A stretch of DNA of 64,000 bases from Balneolaceae bacterium (GTDB lineage: Bacteria > Bacteroidota > Rhodothermia > Balneolales > Balneolaceae). Shown piece after piece: positions 45,055-55,622 of this stretch (the first letter of the stretch is position 1; the number at the start of each line of letters is the position of its first letter). The DNA is taken from positions 186,001-250,000 of the forward strand of contig JAEPNO010000001.1 of NCBI GenBank assembly GCA_017643365.1, read 5' to 3'. The notes beneath the pieces are model-generated. The model had not been told where the DNA came from. It did not search any database and was given only the letters and a program-made list of their open reading frames with translations. The position numbers and the translations under genes are program-made.

Positions 45055-46269
45055 TTAGTTCCCGTAGTTTTTCACGATGTAATCGTTCAAGATTTGTTTG
45101 AACTCGTTACTGATGTTATCCCCTTTTAGAGTTTGGGAGTGTTCGCCATCGATGTACACGGGCGCTTTGGGTTCTTCAAATGTCCCCGGAAGTGAGATTC
45201 CAATATTTGCAGCTTTTGATTCGCCGGGACCATTTACAATACATCCCATTACAGCTACATCCATTTCCTCTACACCGGGATAGGTTTTACTCCACACCGG
45301 CATCGATTCTTTGATGTAATCTTGAATTTCTTCAGCCAACTCCTGGAAATAAGTGCTTTTTGTGCGACCACATCCCGGACAAGCAGTTACTTGTGGGATA
45401 AAACTTCGAATGTTGAGTGATTGCAAAATTTGTTGAGCTACTTCCACTTCTTTCGCTCTATCGGCGCCAGGTTGCGGGGTTAACGAAACACGAATAGTAT
45501 CGCCGATTCCGCGTTGTAATATCACAGATAATGCGGCTGAACTGGCAACCATTCCTTTCATTCCCATTCCGGCTTCGGTAAGTCCCACATGTAACGGGTG
45601 ATTCACCACTTCGGCAAGTCGAGTATACACTTCGATCACATCCTGCACATGCGACATCTTGCAACTGATGATGATCTTATCTTCAGCCAAACCTACATCC
45701 TGAGCCATAATGGATGACCGTCGTGCCGATTCAATCATGGTTTGTAGCATTACCTCTCGTGCCGATTCAGGCTCCGGAAGTTTGTTATTCGCATCCATCT
45801 TCTCTGCCAATAGCTGCTGATCCAGCGATCCCCAATTCACTCCAATACGAACGGGTTTATCGTATTTAATGGCTTGTTCAACGATGGTAGTAAAATTTTT
45901 GTCGCGGGCTTTGGTTCCGGTATTTCCGGGATTGATTCGAAACTTTGACAAAGCATTCGCCATGTCGGGATATTTCGTAAGTAGTACATGTCCGTTGTAA
46001 TGGAAATCGCCAATGATAGGAACTGTAACTCCACGATTAAGGAGCTTTTCTTTGATGTGAGGAACCGCTTTGGCAGCAGCATCGTTATTTACGGTGATGC
46101 GAACGAGCTCGGAACCGGCTTGATTCAAATGATCTATCTGATCAACTGTTTCGTCGATATCAGCCGTGTCGGTGTTGGTCATTGACTGCACTACGATGGG
46201 AGCGTCTCCCCCAATGGCTACATCGCCAACTTTAACCTGAATAGTCTTTTTGCGATTAATTCCGCTCAT
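45055..46269 (-). CDS. ispG: 4-hydroxy-3-methylbut-2-en-1-yl diphosphate synthase (flavodoxin/ferredoxin)
   Basis: IspG (GcpE) makes HMBPP from methylerythritol cyclodiphosphate in the non-mevalonate isoprenoid pathway, using a [4Fe-4S] cluster. The 404-residue protein has the N-terminal TIM-barrel start [13 protein letters not shown], and the C-terminal domain with the cluster ligands: CPGCG (Cys297, Cys300), GCIVNGPGE (Cys343 and Glu350). The length fits the short, bacterial form without the inserted domain seen in plants and some Bacteroidetes. It is the last gene of a minus-strand run behind two rhomboid genes and the CrtISO-like gene, which acts on isoprenoid-derived substrates in related organisms. 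Eight bp separate it from the rhomboid upstream. Confidence 0.96.
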   Translation of the reverse strand: MSGINRKKTIQVKVGDVAIGGDAPIVVQSMTNTDTADIDETVDQIDHLNQAGSELVRITVNNDAAAKAVPHIKEKLLNRGVTVPIIGDFHYNGHVLLTKYPDMANALSKFRINPGNTGTKARDKNFTTIVEQAIKYDKPVRIGVNWGSLDQQLLAEKMDANNKLPEPESAREVMLQTMIESARRSSIMAQDVGLAEDKIIISCKMSHVQDVIEVYTRLAEVVNHPLHVGLTEAGMGMKGMVASSAALSVILQRGIGDTIRVSLTPQPGADRAKEVEVAQQILQSLNIRSFIPQVTACPGCGRTKSTYFQELAEEIQDYIKESMPVWSKTYPGVEEMDVAVMGCIVNGPGESKAANIGISLPGTFEEPKAPVYIDGEHSQTLKGDNISNEFKQILNDYIVKNYGN

Positions 46270-46277
46270 AAATGCCC

Positions 46278-47144
46278 TTAATTCTTCTTACTTAGCTCAA
46301 ATAATTTTCGTTTCTCTTCTTTGGATAATGAATCGTATCCACTTTTCGAAATCTTCTCTAAAATTTCATCCAATTCGCTTTGCTCTACTTCTTCGATGAT
46401 CTCTGCATCACTTACAATGCTCATCTTCTTGTTCTTTGGTTTTTTTGATGAAGACGGAGAACCCTTCGGTTTAAATTTCATGTATAGATACTCGATATAT
46501 CTAGGAACCAAACTAAGATCGGTACCATTCGCTCTGGCTTTCATCAACAAATAGCCCCCCAATGCACCGCCCAGATGGACAAATCGTGCAACATTATCGC
46601 CATTGTTTAAAAACAGAACATCGAGTGCTATCAAACCACCAACAACATATCTTGCCTCAATTGGCGGTAAAAATATGAGCATGATTGGAGTTCGAGGAAA
46701 TAACATAGCGAAGGCAACCATGATTCCATACACTGCCCCTGATGCACCAATTACAGGTACCGGACTTCCAGCTATACTTACTAAAATATCGATGAAAGCA
46801 CCTACAAAACCTGCACCAAAGTAAAGCGTTAGAAAACTTCTAGGCCCTATGCGCTCTTCAACAGGGCGCCCCATCCACCATAGCCACAACATATTAAAAA
46901 TGAAGTGAAACGGATTCGATAATGAATGCAAGAACATATAGGAAACTATTCTCCATGGTTGGGTAATAGCCGTCCAGAAATCAGGTATAAAACTCAAGTA
47001 TCTAGTTAAGCTGATTCCTGTAACGCCTGCAAAAATAATTTGCACCACAAACATAATCGCATTGATCGCAATTATTGTCCTAATGGCTACAGGCATGCCC
47101 ATAAACCCTCTCTTTGCTGTATTTCCGAATGAATCGTAAGCCAT
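46278..47144 (-). CDS. Rhomboid-family intramembrane serine protease (1)
   Basis: The 288-residue protein has at least six membrane helices with the rhomboid catalytic serine in GASGAVYG and the catalytic His in [10 protein letters not shown]. The signature segment [21 protein letters not shown] is present (stated here in part: [15 protein letters not shown]). Such proteases cut transmembrane segments of membrane proteins. A charged, Lys/Glu-rich cytoplasmic tail of about 80 residues follows the last helix. The start is taken as ATG 47144; an ATG 12 bases upstream is also possible. It follows the second rhomboid gene by 32 bp. Both are active-looking. Confidence 0.9.
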   Translation of the reverse strand: MAYDSFGNTAKRGFMGMPVAIRTIIAINAIMFVVQIIFAGVTGISLTRYLSFIPDFWTAITQPWRIVSYMFLHSLSNPFHFIFNMLWLWWMGRPVEERIGPRSFLTLYFGAGFVGAFIDILVSIAGSPVPVIGASGAVYGIMVAFAMLFPRTPIMLIFLPPIEARYVVGGLIALDVLFLNNGDNVARFVHLGGALGGYLLMKARANGTDLSLVPRYIEYLYMKFKPKGSPSSSKKPKNKKMSIVSDAEIIEEVEQSELDEILEKISKSGYDSLSKEEKRKLFELSKKN

Positions 47145-47176
47145 GTTATTCCTCATCTTGTATCATCTTTCCTTGC

Positions 47177-47812
47177 CTAAGCATGCATGCTCGGACGTTT
47201 AATCTTCCAGAATTTAATAAGTATAAAACCAACCACCAATCCGCCTAAGTGGGCAAAATGAGCAACACCGCTATCAACACGGGATAAACCTGAAAAGAGC
47301 TCAACAATGCCGTAAATGGCTACAAAATATTTTGCTTTGATGGGGATTGGCGGTATCAACAAAATGATGTATTGATTTGGAAACATCATCCCAAAAGCCA
47401 ATAGTAAACCGAATACTGCACCGGATGCACCAATAGTATAGCTTTCCGCCCCGCCGATAAACATGTGAATGAGCGCTGCACCTATTCCTGTTAAAAAATA
47501 ATACACATAAAAACGTTTGGTGCCCCATAGATTCTCAATAGCTTGACCAAATATCCAAAGCGCGAATAGGTTGAAGAAAATGTGGCTCAAATCTGCATGC
47601 AAAAACATGTAAGAAACCACCTGCCACGGATAAAACAATCCACTACCGAGTGGCCATAAAGCCAAAAATGGAGCGAAGGTAGCACCTAATGCTGTCCAAC
47701 CACCGGTAAACATACTTTTGGTGATCAGGAATATGATACCATTGGCAAAGATCAGGTTTTTAACACCTTGGGGAAATAACGAGAAGGAAGTATTGGGCTG
47801 AAATTGAGTCAA
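47177..47812 (-). CDS. Rhomboid-family intramembrane serine protease (2)
   Basis: The 211-residue protein is a compact six-helix rhomboid: FFNLFALWIFGQAIE in helix 2, IGASGAVFG with the catalytic Ser in helix 4 and FAHLGGLVVG with the His in helix 6. It lacks the long tail of its neighbour and differs enough to be a separate paralogue. Its start overlaps the stop of the CrtISO-like gene (ATGA), so the genes are translationally coupled. Substrates cannot be predicted. Confidence 0.9.
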   Translation of the reverse strand: MTQFQPNTSFSLFPQGVKNLIFANGIIFLITKSMFTGGWTALGATFAPFLALWPLGSGLFYPWQVVSYMFLHADLSHIFFNLFALWIFGQAIENLWGTKRFYVYYFLTGIGAALIHMFIGGAESYTIGASGAVFGLLLAFGMMFPNQYIILLIPPIPIKAKYFVAIYGIVELFSGLSRVDSGVAHFAHLGGLVVGFILIKFWKIKRPSMHA

Positions 47813-49317
47813 ACTGAAACAGATTTTGCGTGATTTTTTACAATGCGTGAATATACGTTGATACCACCTAAAGTTACGCCAGGAATTCCTTGCCCCGGAT
47901 AAGTAGTATCACCAACCAGATATAAACCGCTGAACGGCGTTTCTGATGGTGTCCACTTGAGCAAGCTACGTGCCATACTTTGGGGAATGCCACCTACCCT
48001 GCCTTTTTTGCGGAACACCCAATTTTGCCAGGTTACCGGTGTTGCCAAATCAGCTAGTTTGATCTCGGTTTCCTTAAAACCCGGCAATTTTTGCTTTAAC
48101 GTTTCGATGATGAAAGCTTTTGCTTCGTCTTTATTTTGATCGTAGTTACCGTTCATATTGAACCAATGTTCCGGCGAAGCATGGCAAGAAATATTAAGAG
48201 TGCGTTCGCCTTCGGGTGCTCGTTGGGTGTCTCCACGCCGACTCATAGAAACAAATATCGATTCTGAATTCGTGTGCGGGACGGTTGCTCCATCCAAATG
48301 AATTTGATGATGAATTCCCAGATCATCGGGATAGGTATCCGTGGTAGCGATACCCATTGTGAGCGCGCCCCAGGCTTTTTCGTAGTCTTTACTTTGCTCA
48401 ACAAAATGGGCTTTCATTGAATCTTCAACCAACTCGCCCATATTCCAAATCGGAACATTCGACACTACAATCGGCGCTTGATACAAACGATCTTTTTTGG
48501 TGGATATTAGAAAATCATCGCCTTCTTTTTTGATGGAAGTCACGGCTTCTTTGGTTGCCAATTTCCCGCCTCGGTCTTCCACATAATCCCTAATGGTGTA
48601 GATCATTTGAAGAAGTCCGCCCGGTACATAATAATTCGAGTAGTTGGTGTAGGTGATTCCAGCAGCACCAAAAAGAAAGGGAACGTCGTCACTTTTATTC
48701 TGTGCCGTAATCATGAGTTGTTCATCCAGAAAGCGAAGAAATTTTGGCGTGGCAATGCCACATTGTTCGGTCACTTGCCGTACAGTTTTTAGCGCATAAG
48801 GAAGTACCCAGACATCTTTGGGAGAATTGGATGTAAACAGACTTGCCCATTCTGACACTTTTCGTGGCGGGAAGAACGGATTCTTCACACTCACTTTCCA
48901 AACTACATCGGCGATATCGAAGGCAAGTTTCCAAAATTTGCGCTGTCCTTTTCGATTCCCAAAAATACGCACTGCTTCTTCAATCCATTCATGGCGATCT
49001 TTGTATCGGGTGATTTTTTCTCCATCCAACCACACCTTCATCGAAGGATTAAGTTCTACTCTGGGGATGTTTAACCCGGTTTTTTCTTCGAGGTATCGTA
49101 GCGGTTGATGTTCATCAAACCCGATCAGCGTGGTGGCTCCACTTTCGAACACATAGCCCTTTCGTGGATATGATGATGAACATCCGCCGGGATGAAGCGC
49201 GGCCTCCAGAATCAGCACTTTGTAGCCGTCGTTGGCAAGCAAAGCCGCTGTGCTCATGCCTCCCATCCCCGATCCAATAATAATAGCATCGTAGTCTTTG
49301 TTGATAGTCATGCCCAA
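47809..49317 (-). CDS. FAD-dependent oxidoreductase, phytoene desaturase/carotenoid isomerase-like
   Basis: The 502-residue protein starts with the dinucleotide-binding motif DAIIIGSGMGGMSTAALLA and the LEAALHPGGCSSSYPRKGY segment. The C-terminal FAD motif is GLYLVGDTTYPGQGIPGVT. This form is typical of the CrtISO/CrtI/CrtD-like group that desaturates, isomerises or reduces polyene lipids. A retinol saturase-like role is another option. It heads the run oxidoreductase, rhomboid 2, rhomboid 1, ispG, and an isoprenoid link with ispG makes a carotenoid or quinone substrate plausible. No crtB, crtI pair or lycopene cyclase is in the window. The ATG at 49317 may be preceded or replaced by the one at 49311 (second Met). 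Confidence 0.85.
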   Translation of the reverse strand: MGMTINKDYDAIIIGSGMGGMSTAALLANDGYKVLILEAALHPGGCSSSYPRKGYVFESGATTLIGFDEHQPLRYLEEKTGLNIPRVELNPSMKVWLDGEKITRYKDRHEWIEEAVRIFGNRKGQRKFWKLAFDIADVVWKVSVKNPFFPPRKVSEWASLFTSNSPKDVWVLPYALKTVRQVTEQCGIATPKFLRFLDEQLMITAQNKSDDVPFLFGAAGITYTNYSNYYVPGGLLQMIYTIRDYVEDRGGKLATKEAVTSIKKEGDDFLISTKKDRLYQAPIVVSNVPIWNMGELVEDSMKAHFVEQSKDYEKAWGALTMGIATTDTYPDDLGIHHQIHLDGATVPHTNSESIFVSMSRRGDTQRAPEGERTLNISCHASPEHWFNMNGNYDQNKDEAKAFIIETLKQKLPGFKETEIKLADLATPVTWQNWVFRKKGRVGGIPQSMARSLLKWTPSETPFSGLYLVGDTTYPGQGIPGVTLGGINVYSRIVKNHAKSVSV

Positions 49318-49351
49318 CTAACACATCAAGCAGCAATCACATTCCCGAGCG

Positions 49352-49376
49352 TTATCAATTATCAATTATCAATTAA
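49352..49376. repeat. Tandem TATCAATTA repeat
   Basis: Almost three units with a 9-bp period (TTATCAATTATCAATTATCA and on) lie in the 134-bp gap between polA and the CrtISO-like gene. Together with the AT-rich block at 49421-49451 they fill most of that gap. Confidence 0.75.
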
Positions 49377-49420
49377 GAATAATATTGAATGCTTATCGAA
49401 AAAGTATCCCAATTCCATAT

Positions 49421-49451
49421 TCTCTATTCTATATTCCTAATTCTTAATTCA
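49421..49451. repeat. AT-rich ATTCCTAATT-type block
   Basis: The sequence TTCTCTATTCTATATTCC and the following TAATTCTTAATTC repeat the short motifs found at 826-859. It directly abuts the polA stop. Both copies lie at the 3' end of a minus-strand gene. Confidence 0.5.
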
Positions 49452-52205
49452 TCAATGCGCCTCCAGCCAGTTCTCGCCAATACCCGATTCCACTTTCAAC
49501 GGAACATCCATCGGGAAGGCATTTTCCATCAAATCGACGATTTTTTCGGGTACCGTATCCAGCTCACTTTCGTGGATTTCGAAAATCAATTCATCATGCA
49601 CTTGAAGTAACATTCTGCTTTTCTTGTTGTTGGATGTCAACCAATCGTGAATGTGAATCATCGCCAGTTTGATTATATCCGCTGCCGTGCCCTGAATCGG
49701 CATATTTATGGCCACACGTTCTGCAAAACCGCGTCGACTCCAATTACTCGAAGTGATATCCGGGATGTAGCGCCGGCGACCAAGCAACGTTTTCACAAAG
49801 CCGTGCTCTTTAGCAAAGGCTTGCGTTTCAGAAATGTAGGTTTGGATGTTCGGGAATCGACCGAAATACTCTTCGATCATTTGCTTCCCTTCTTTGTTTT
49901 CGATGCCCAGATTCTGAGCTAATCCATACGCACTTAAGCCATACGGAATCCCGAAATTTACTTCTTTGGCTTTTCGCCGATGATCAGCCGTTACCTCATC
50001 CAGCGAATCCAGATGAAAGATTTCTTTAGCTGTTCTCGCGTGAATATCCTCCCCATTTCGGAAGGCCTCAATCATCGCTTCATCTTTGGCGATGTGCGCA
50101 ATCACCCGAAGTTCAACCTGAGAGTAATCCGCCGACATAATTTTAAAGCCATCTTCGGCTATAAAAGCTTTTCTCGTTTCACGTCCGCGTTTGGTGCGAA
50201 TGGGGATGTTCTGCAAGTTCGGATTGGAAGAAGCTAAACGCCCTGTTGCTGCCACACTTTGATTGAAATCGGTGTGAATTCGACCGGTATCTTCATTCAC
50301 CATCGAAGGCAGAGCATCGATGTATGTAGATTTTAGCTTGGCAAGCTGACGATAATCCAAAATCAATTGAGGAAGTTCGTACTTCACGGCCAGTCTGCTC
50401 AGTTCCGCTTCGTTGGTAGAATATTTCCCCGTTTTGGTTTTCTTGCCGGACGGAAGCTCCATCTTTTCAAACAAAATGACGCCCAACTGCGCCGGTGAAT
50501 TAATATTAAACTCTTCTCCTGCTTTCTCATAAATTTGCGTCTGCAGTTCTCTCAAATCAGATTCTAAGTCGACCGAGAATCCCGCCAACATTTCAGAATC
50601 CAGTCGAACGCCCTGAAATTCGATATCGCCCAACACGCTGATTAACGGAAAATCACAACTTTTTGCGACCTCCATCAACTCATCCTTTTCTAGCTTTTCC
50701 TTCAGGATTTGATACAATTGCAGAGTGATGTCGGCATCTTCGCAGGCATAGGCATATACCTCATCCGGAGTCAGATCCGCCATCGACTTCTGCCCTTTTC
50801 CTTTGCCGATGAGATCAGTGATGGGCACCGGCTCGTAGCCCAAATACTTTTTGGCAAGCTCGTCCATTTTGATCTTTTGATTGGCATCCACCAAATAAGC
50901 GGCCACCATCGTATCAAAATAATCGCCTTTTATTTCGATGCCGTGGCGCATCAACATGGTGTAATCGAACTTAAAATTGTGAGCAATTTTTACCGTCGAT
51001 TCATCTTCCATCAATGGCTTAAGGATTTCAATAACCTTCGCCTGGTCTAATCCACCTTCCACATTTACAGGAATGTAAGCTGCTTTTCCGGCTTCAATCG
51101 AGAAAGAAAAACCAACCAATCCGGCTGAAATCGGATCGGGAGCATCGGTCTCGGTATCAAAACAAAGTGCTTCTGCTTTTTGATATTCAGTCACCAACTC
51201 CTGAACCCGTTCAAGGCTTTGAACCAGCTCGTAGTCTACCTTTTCAGCATCAAATGATCCCATTTCTTCTGATTCAGAAATCGAGCCAAATAAATCTACC
51301 TGATCACCTGAGTTCTCTGCAACCGGACCTTCTTCACCCAAATACTTTCGAGTGAGCGTTCGGAATTCCATCTTCTTGAAAAATAACCCAAGTGCTTTCT
51401 TATCTTCAAAATTCCATTCCAGATTTTCCCATTTTGTGGTGTTTGGCACATCCGTTTTGATGGTAACCATAAACTTGGCATGCATAGCCTGCTCTGCAAA
51501 TTGCTGCAAGCCTTCGCGCTGGCGTTTTGCCGTGATCGTATCTGCTTTAGCAATACATTCTTCGAGCGTACCAAATTTATCGATCAAATTCGGCGCGCCT
51601 TTTTTCCCAATACCGGGAACGCCCGGAATATTATCTGCGGTATCGCCTAGAATCGCTAGCACATCAATTACTTTTTCGGGATACACTCCGAAATAGTCCA
51701 TCACTCCTTCCCGATCAATAATATCAAAGCCGCCCGTTTTGTTGTTCGGCTTCATCATTTTGATATGATCGTGCACCAGCTGCATAAAATCTTTATCCGG
51801 CGTAACCAGCATTACATCTACATCATCAGCATTAGCCTGGCTGGCAATAGTTCCAATAATGTCATCCGCTTCATAACCGTCTTGCTCGATATTGGTGATT
51901 CCCCATGCATCTAACATTTCTTTAATTAGCGGGATACCTGCTCTCAGTTCATCCGGTTGAGGAGGTCGCTGTGCTTTATAAGCTTCGTCAGCTTCATGCC
52001 TGAACGTTGGCGCGTGGGTATCCCAGGCAACGGCGATGTGCGTTGGTTTTTCTTCGGCCAACATTTTCTCTATCGTATTTGCGAATCCTAAAATAGGCCC
52101 GGTGGCTATCCCCTTGCTGTTTTTAAGGTTTGCGTTGATAAATGCGAAATGCGCTCGATAGGCAAGCGCCATTCCATCTAACAAAAAAAGCAGTTTCTTT
52201 GACAT
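49452..52205 (-). CDS. polA: DNA polymerase I
   Basis: The 917-residue protein has all three parts: an N-terminal 5'-nuclease (about 1-300, with IDVLAILGDTADNIPGVPGIG), a 3'-5' proofreading domain with intact residues (FDTETDAP, HNFKFDY and YACEDADIT) and a family A polymerase (SADYSQVELRVIAHI motif A, the O-helix RRKAKEVNFGIPYGLSAYG and LLQVHDELIFE motif C). It fills gaps in repair and removes RNA primers. It should be full length and proofreading-proficient. It is transcribed alone, divergent from the SpoIIE-type phosphatase with 92 bp between them. Confidence 0.98.
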   Translation of the reverse strand: MSKKLLFLLDGMALAYRAHFAFINANLKNSKGIATGPILGFANTIEKMLAEEKPTHIAVAWDTHAPTFRHEADEAYKAQRPPQPDELRAGIPLIKEMLDAWGITNIEQDGYEADDIIGTIASQANADDVDVMLVTPDKDFMQLVHDHIKMMKPNNKTGGFDIIDREGVMDYFGVYPEKVIDVLAILGDTADNIPGVPGIGKKGAPNLIDKFGTLEECIAKADTITAKRQREGLQQFAEQAMHAKFMVTIKTDVPNTTKWENLEWNFEDKKALGLFFKKMEFRTLTRKYLGEEGPVAENSGDQVDLFGSISESEEMGSFDAEKVDYELVQSLERVQELVTEYQKAEALCFDTETDAPDPISAGLVGFSFSIEAGKAAYIPVNVEGGLDQAKVIEILKPLMEDESTVKIAHNFKFDYTMLMRHGIEIKGDYFDTMVAAYLVDANQKIKMDELAKKYLGYEPVPITDLIGKGKGQKSMADLTPDEVYAYACEDADITLQLYQILKEKLEKDELMEVAKSCDFPLISVLGDIEFQGVRLDSEMLAGFSVDLESDLRELQTQIYEKAGEEFNINSPAQLGVILFEKMELPSGKKTKTGKYSTNEAELSRLAVKYELPQLILDYRQLAKLKSTYIDALPSMVNEDTGRIHTDFNQSVAATGRLASSNPNLQNIPIRTKRGRETRKAFIAEDGFKIMSADYSQVELRVIAHIAKDEAMIEAFRNGEDIHARTAKEIFHLDSLDEVTADHRRKAKEVNFGIPYGLSAYGLAQNLGIENKEGKQMIEEYFGRFPNIQTYISETQAFAKEHGFVKTLLGRRRYIPDITSSNWSRRGFAERVAINMPIQGTAADIIKLAMIHIHDWLTSNNKKSRMLLQVHDELIFEIHESELDTVPEKIVDLMENAFPMDVPLKVESGIGENWLEAH

Positions 52206-52297
52206 GAATTCTTATTTTCCGACGATTATTCGGTGGAAACTAAACTTTTTGCCACTAATTACGAACACGACCCGGCAACTAAAGTGAATATTATCTT

Positions 52298-53491
52298 TTG
52301 AGTTTAAAGAACGAAGCACAGAAGGGTTACGGCACCAAGAAATTCTATCAGGAATACGTTTCCGGCATGAGCCGCGATCGTATCACCAAAGAATTGTCGG
52401 CCGATACCGATCGATTGAAACTGCTTTACAAAGAAGCGGTTGAGGATATTGAGCGTCAGCAAGGTGCTCAACTGCCGGGGCATGTTAAATTTATGCGTCT
52501 GTTTTCTGATCTCACGCAGCGCCTTAATCCAACGCGACGACTCGCTTTTGGGTTGGGATCGGTAAGTTTTGTGATAAGTACTGTTTCAAGCATCTTCGGT
52601 TTTAGTGGCATCATTCCTTTTTCAGAATTACTCCTTCCATTCGGATTTCTATCGATGTTTTTTCTACTTCTGGTCGAATTACTCGAAAAGTCGGATGTAC
52701 AAAAAGAGATCGATCTTGCGCGTGATATCCAATTGAGTTTGTTACCGGGCACTTCGCTTAACAAAGAGAATCTGGAAGTGTATTCATTCGCACATACTGC
52801 CAAAGAAGTAGGTGGCGATTATCTGGATGTGATCGATACTGAAAAAGGCACCTACGTTGTTATTGCCGATGTAAGCGGTAAAGGACTTTCGGCCGCACTT
52901 TATATGGTTCGGATGCAGGCTTTAGTGAATCTTTTGATTCATAAAGAGCAGCCATCCCCAAAAGATTTATTCCTTCAATTAAACGACTTCGTTAAAAGTA
53001 ATTCGAAGGATAAAACCTTTGTTACCGGCTGTGTGGCTTACTTCCCGAATGATAAAGAAGAATTCGAATACGTACGTGCCGGGCATAACATCCCGATTTA
53101 CTACAGCCGCGAGCGCGATACCACGTTCAACTTGCGCGCCAATGGTTTTGCTTTGGGGATGACCTCAACGGCTATGCTAAGCCAGCATCTTGAGGTGAAA
53201 CGCTTTCATTTTAAACCAGGCGATTCTGTACTGCTTTACACCGATGGTCTAAACGAATCTCGCAATGAGCGTGGCGAGGAATACGGTGAGGAGCGCATCG
53301 AAAGCTTGATGGAGATTTACGGTTCGCTGCACTCAAAGACGATCATCAACAAAATACAGTCCTCGCTCGAAGCTTTCATCGGTACAGTCCCACCTGCCGA
53401 TGACGTCACTTTTACATGTATTCATCGCCCGGAACGTGCAAATGCCAAACAAATTAATGCCGTAACTTCGGTAAAGGCTGAAAAAGATTAA
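52298..53491 (+). CDS. Membrane-bound SpoIIE/RsbU-type PP2C serine phosphatase
   Basis: The 397-residue protein has a soluble N-terminal segment, two membrane helices (about 83-104 and 108-128) and a PP2C-type phosphatase domain with the metal-binding GGDYLD at 172-177, DVSGKG at 191-196 and a late PADDVTF. Such enzymes dephosphorylate anti-sigma-factor antagonists or STAS proteins in partner-switching pathways. The start is TTG at 52298; an ATG at 52367 is possible but would lose 23 residues. Neither has a strong ribosome site. No kinase or anti-sigma antagonist is adjacent. The STAS-like protein at 8754 could be a partner, but that is only speculation. It is convergent with tkt. Confidence 0.85.
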   Translation: MSLKNEAQKGYGTKKFYQEYVSGMSRDRITKELSADTDRLKLLYKEAVEDIERQQGAQLPGHVKFMRLFSDLTQRLNPTRRLAFGLGSVSFVISTVSSIFGFSGIIPFSELLLPFGFLSMFFLLLVELLEKSDVQKEIDLARDIQLSLLPGTSLNKENLEVYSFAHTAKEVGGDYLDVIDTEKGTYVVIADVSGKGLSAALYMVRMQALVNLLIHKEQPSPKDLFLQLNDFVKSNSKDKTFVTGCVAYFPNDKEEFEYVRAGHNIPIYYSRERDTTFNLRANGFALGMTSTAMLSQHLEVKRFHFKPGDSVLLYTDGLNESRNERGEEYGEERIESLMEIYGSLHSKTIINKIQSSLEAFIGTVPPADDVTFTCIHRPERANAKQINAVTSVKAEKD

Positions 53492-55479
53492 CGCTGAGCC
53501 GCTTCTACAATTTTCTCAACGGTAATACCAAAGTGCTTATACAATTCCTCATAAGGCGCTGATTCTCCGAAAGTATCAATACCAATCATTTTACCTTCGG
53601 TGCCGATGTAGCGTTCCCACCCGAACGAAGAACCTGCTTCAACTGCAACCCTGCGAGTAACTTCAGATGGAAGCACAGATTCGCGGTATTCCAACGGCTG
53701 CTCAGCAAAAAGTTCCCAGCTAGGCATACTAACCACTCGGGCGTCGATGCCTTTAGCTTTTAATTGTTGCTGTGCTTCTACGGCTAGATACAACTCCGAT
53801 CCTGTTCCGATCAAAATTGCATCGGGATATTCTTTGTCGCTATCTACCAGCACATACGCTCCATTTTCAGAAAGCGATGCGGCGTTTTCAGCCGTACGAG
53901 CAAAAGTTGGTACATTTTGCCTGGTTAAAACAAGGATTGTCGGGCCTGATTGATTTTCAAGCGCCGTTTTCCAGGCGTAAGCCACTTCATTGGCATCGCC
54001 GGGGCGTATCACTAAAACATTTGGCATCGCGCGTAAGCTGGCTAAATGCTCCACCGGTTGATGGGTCGGTCCATCCTCTCCCAAACCAATGCTGTCGTGC
54101 GTCATCACAAAGATAGATGGAACTTGCATCAGCGCGGCTAAACGAATTGCCGGTCGACAATAATCGGTGAACACAAAGAACGTCCCACCGAAAGGAATTA
54201 CACCATCGTGTAAAGCCATTCCGTTCAATGCAGCAGCCATAGCGTGCTCTCTCACTCCGTAGTGTGTATTTCGTCCGGCATAATTCTCAGCGTTAAATAC
54301 TCCCTCGCCAGAAAGATTTGTCTTCACACTTCCTTCCAGATCTGCAGAACCGCCTAACATATTTGGAACGGCATCTTTCAATGCATTTAAAACTTTTCCG
54401 GATGAAGCTCGAGTTGCCATTCCTTTGGCATCGGCTTCAAAAACTGGTAATAATTCTTCTAAGTTTTCCGGTAATTCACGGCTTAACCAGCGAACCAACT
54501 CCAGAGCTTTGTCGTTGTGCTCGGTTGCAAATGCTTCGAATAAAGAATTCCATTCGTTTTCTCTAGAATCTCCCAGATCAACCTGTTTTCTGAACTCAGC
54601 CATGGCCTCTTCGGGGATAAAGAATTTTTTCTCCGGATCCCAACCATAAGCTTCTTTGGTGATTTTGATCTCATCATCGCCAAGTGGTGAGCCGTGAGAG
54701 CCAGCAGTATCTTGCTTATTCGGGCTACCGTAACCAATGTGGCTTTTACAAATTATGATGGATGGCAATTCTGACTTCTGCGCATTCTCGATGGCATTGG
54801 CAATTTGAGCGTGATCGTGTCCATCAATTTCCTGAACATCCCAACCGTAAGCATCAAATCGTTTGGCAACATCTTCGGTAAAGGATAAATCGGTAGAGCC
54901 ATCAATCGAGATAGAATTTGAATCGTAGAGATAGATCAGCTTTCCGAGTTTGAGGTGACCGGCTAAAGAAGCTGATTCGTGTGAAATACCTTCCATCAAA
55001 TCACCATCACTTACAATTGCGTACGTGTAATGATCGATAAGATTAAATTCATCGGTATTAAATTTTGAGGCAAGAAATCGTTCGGCCATCGCCATTCCCA
55101 CTCCGGTTGCAAATCCTTGGCCTAGTGGGCCGGTAGTCATTTCTACGCCGGGAGTCATTCCGTATTCTGGGTGACCGGGAGTGTTACTTCCCATTTGGCG
55201 GAAGTTTTTAATGTCGTCGAGGCTAACTTCATATCCGGTTAAGTGGAGTAAGCTGTAAATCAACATTGAGCCGTGGCCTGCTGAAAGAATAAATCGATCG
55301 CGATTTGCCCAATCCGGATTGTTCGGATTGTGTTTCAGAAACTTCGTCCATAAAACGTAAGCAACATCAGCCATACCCATAGGCATGCCGGGGTGACCTG
55401 AATTTGCTTTTTGAACCGCATCCATTGAAAGGGTACGGATGGTATCAGCGCATAATTTATCGAGCGAAGAATTGGACAT
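53488..55479 (-). CDS. tkt: Transketolase
   Basis: Transketolase moves two-carbon units between sugar phosphates in the pentose phosphate pathway and uses thiamine diphosphate and Mg2+. The 663-residue protein is full length: the N-terminal [12 protein letters not shown], the ThDP-binding SDGDLMEG at 157-164 followed by the Asn-containing [10 protein letters not shown], and the central domain with [15 protein letters not shown]. It works with rpiB at 1.9 kb. The 3' end overlaps the phosphatase gene by four bases. It is the only gene of its transcript between two convergent or spaced neighbours; the TPR gene upstream is separated by a terminator. Confidence 0.97.
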   Translation of the reverse strand: MSNSSLDKLCADTIRTLSMDAVQKANSGHPGMPMGMADVAYVLWTKFLKHNPNNPDWANRDRFILSAGHGSMLIYSLLHLTGYEVSLDDIKNFRQMGSNTPGHPEYGMTPGVEMTTGPLGQGFATGVGMAMAERFLASKFNTDEFNLIDHYTYAIVSDGDLMEGISHESASLAGHLKLGKLIYLYDSNSISIDGSTDLSFTEDVAKRFDAYGWDVQEIDGHDHAQIANAIENAQKSELPSIIICKSHIGYGSPNKQDTAGSHGSPLGDDEIKITKEAYGWDPEKKFFIPEEAMAEFRKQVDLGDSRENEWNSLFEAFATEHNDKALELVRWLSRELPENLEELLPVFEADAKGMATRASSGKVLNALKDAVPNMLGGSADLEGSVKTNLSGEGVFNAENYAGRNTHYGVREHAMAAALNGMALHDGVIPFGGTFFVFTDYCRPAIRLAALMQVPSIFVMTHDSIGLGEDGPTHQPVEHLASLRAMPNVLVIRPGDANEVAYAWKTALENQSGPTILVLTRQNVPTFARTAENAASLSENGAYVLVDSDKEYPDAILIGTGSELYLAVEAQQQLKAKGIDARVVSMPSWELFAEQPLEYRESVLPSEVTRRVAVEAGSSFGWERYIGTEGKMIGIDTFGESAPYEELYKHFGITVEKIVEAAQR

Positions 55480-55571
55480 AAGATCGAGAGAATTGGGAGG
55501 ATTAAAAACTTGCGCCCGAAGATAGGCATTGTAGCATTTACATTAAATGCAGCTTTAACATTTTCGGGCAT

Positions 55572-55605
55572 AAAAAAAGCCTTGAATCGTAGACTCAAGG
55601 CTTTT
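55572..55605 (-). terminator. Rho-independent terminator after the TPR gene
   Basis: On the minus strand AAAAGCCTTGA and TCAAGGCTTTT form a perfect 11-bp stem around GTCTACGAT, followed by a run of seven T. It begins 18 bp beyond the TPR gene stop (55623) and is the cleanest intrinsic terminator in the window. Confidence 0.92.
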
Positions 55606-55622
55606 GAAAAACTCAGAATGAA

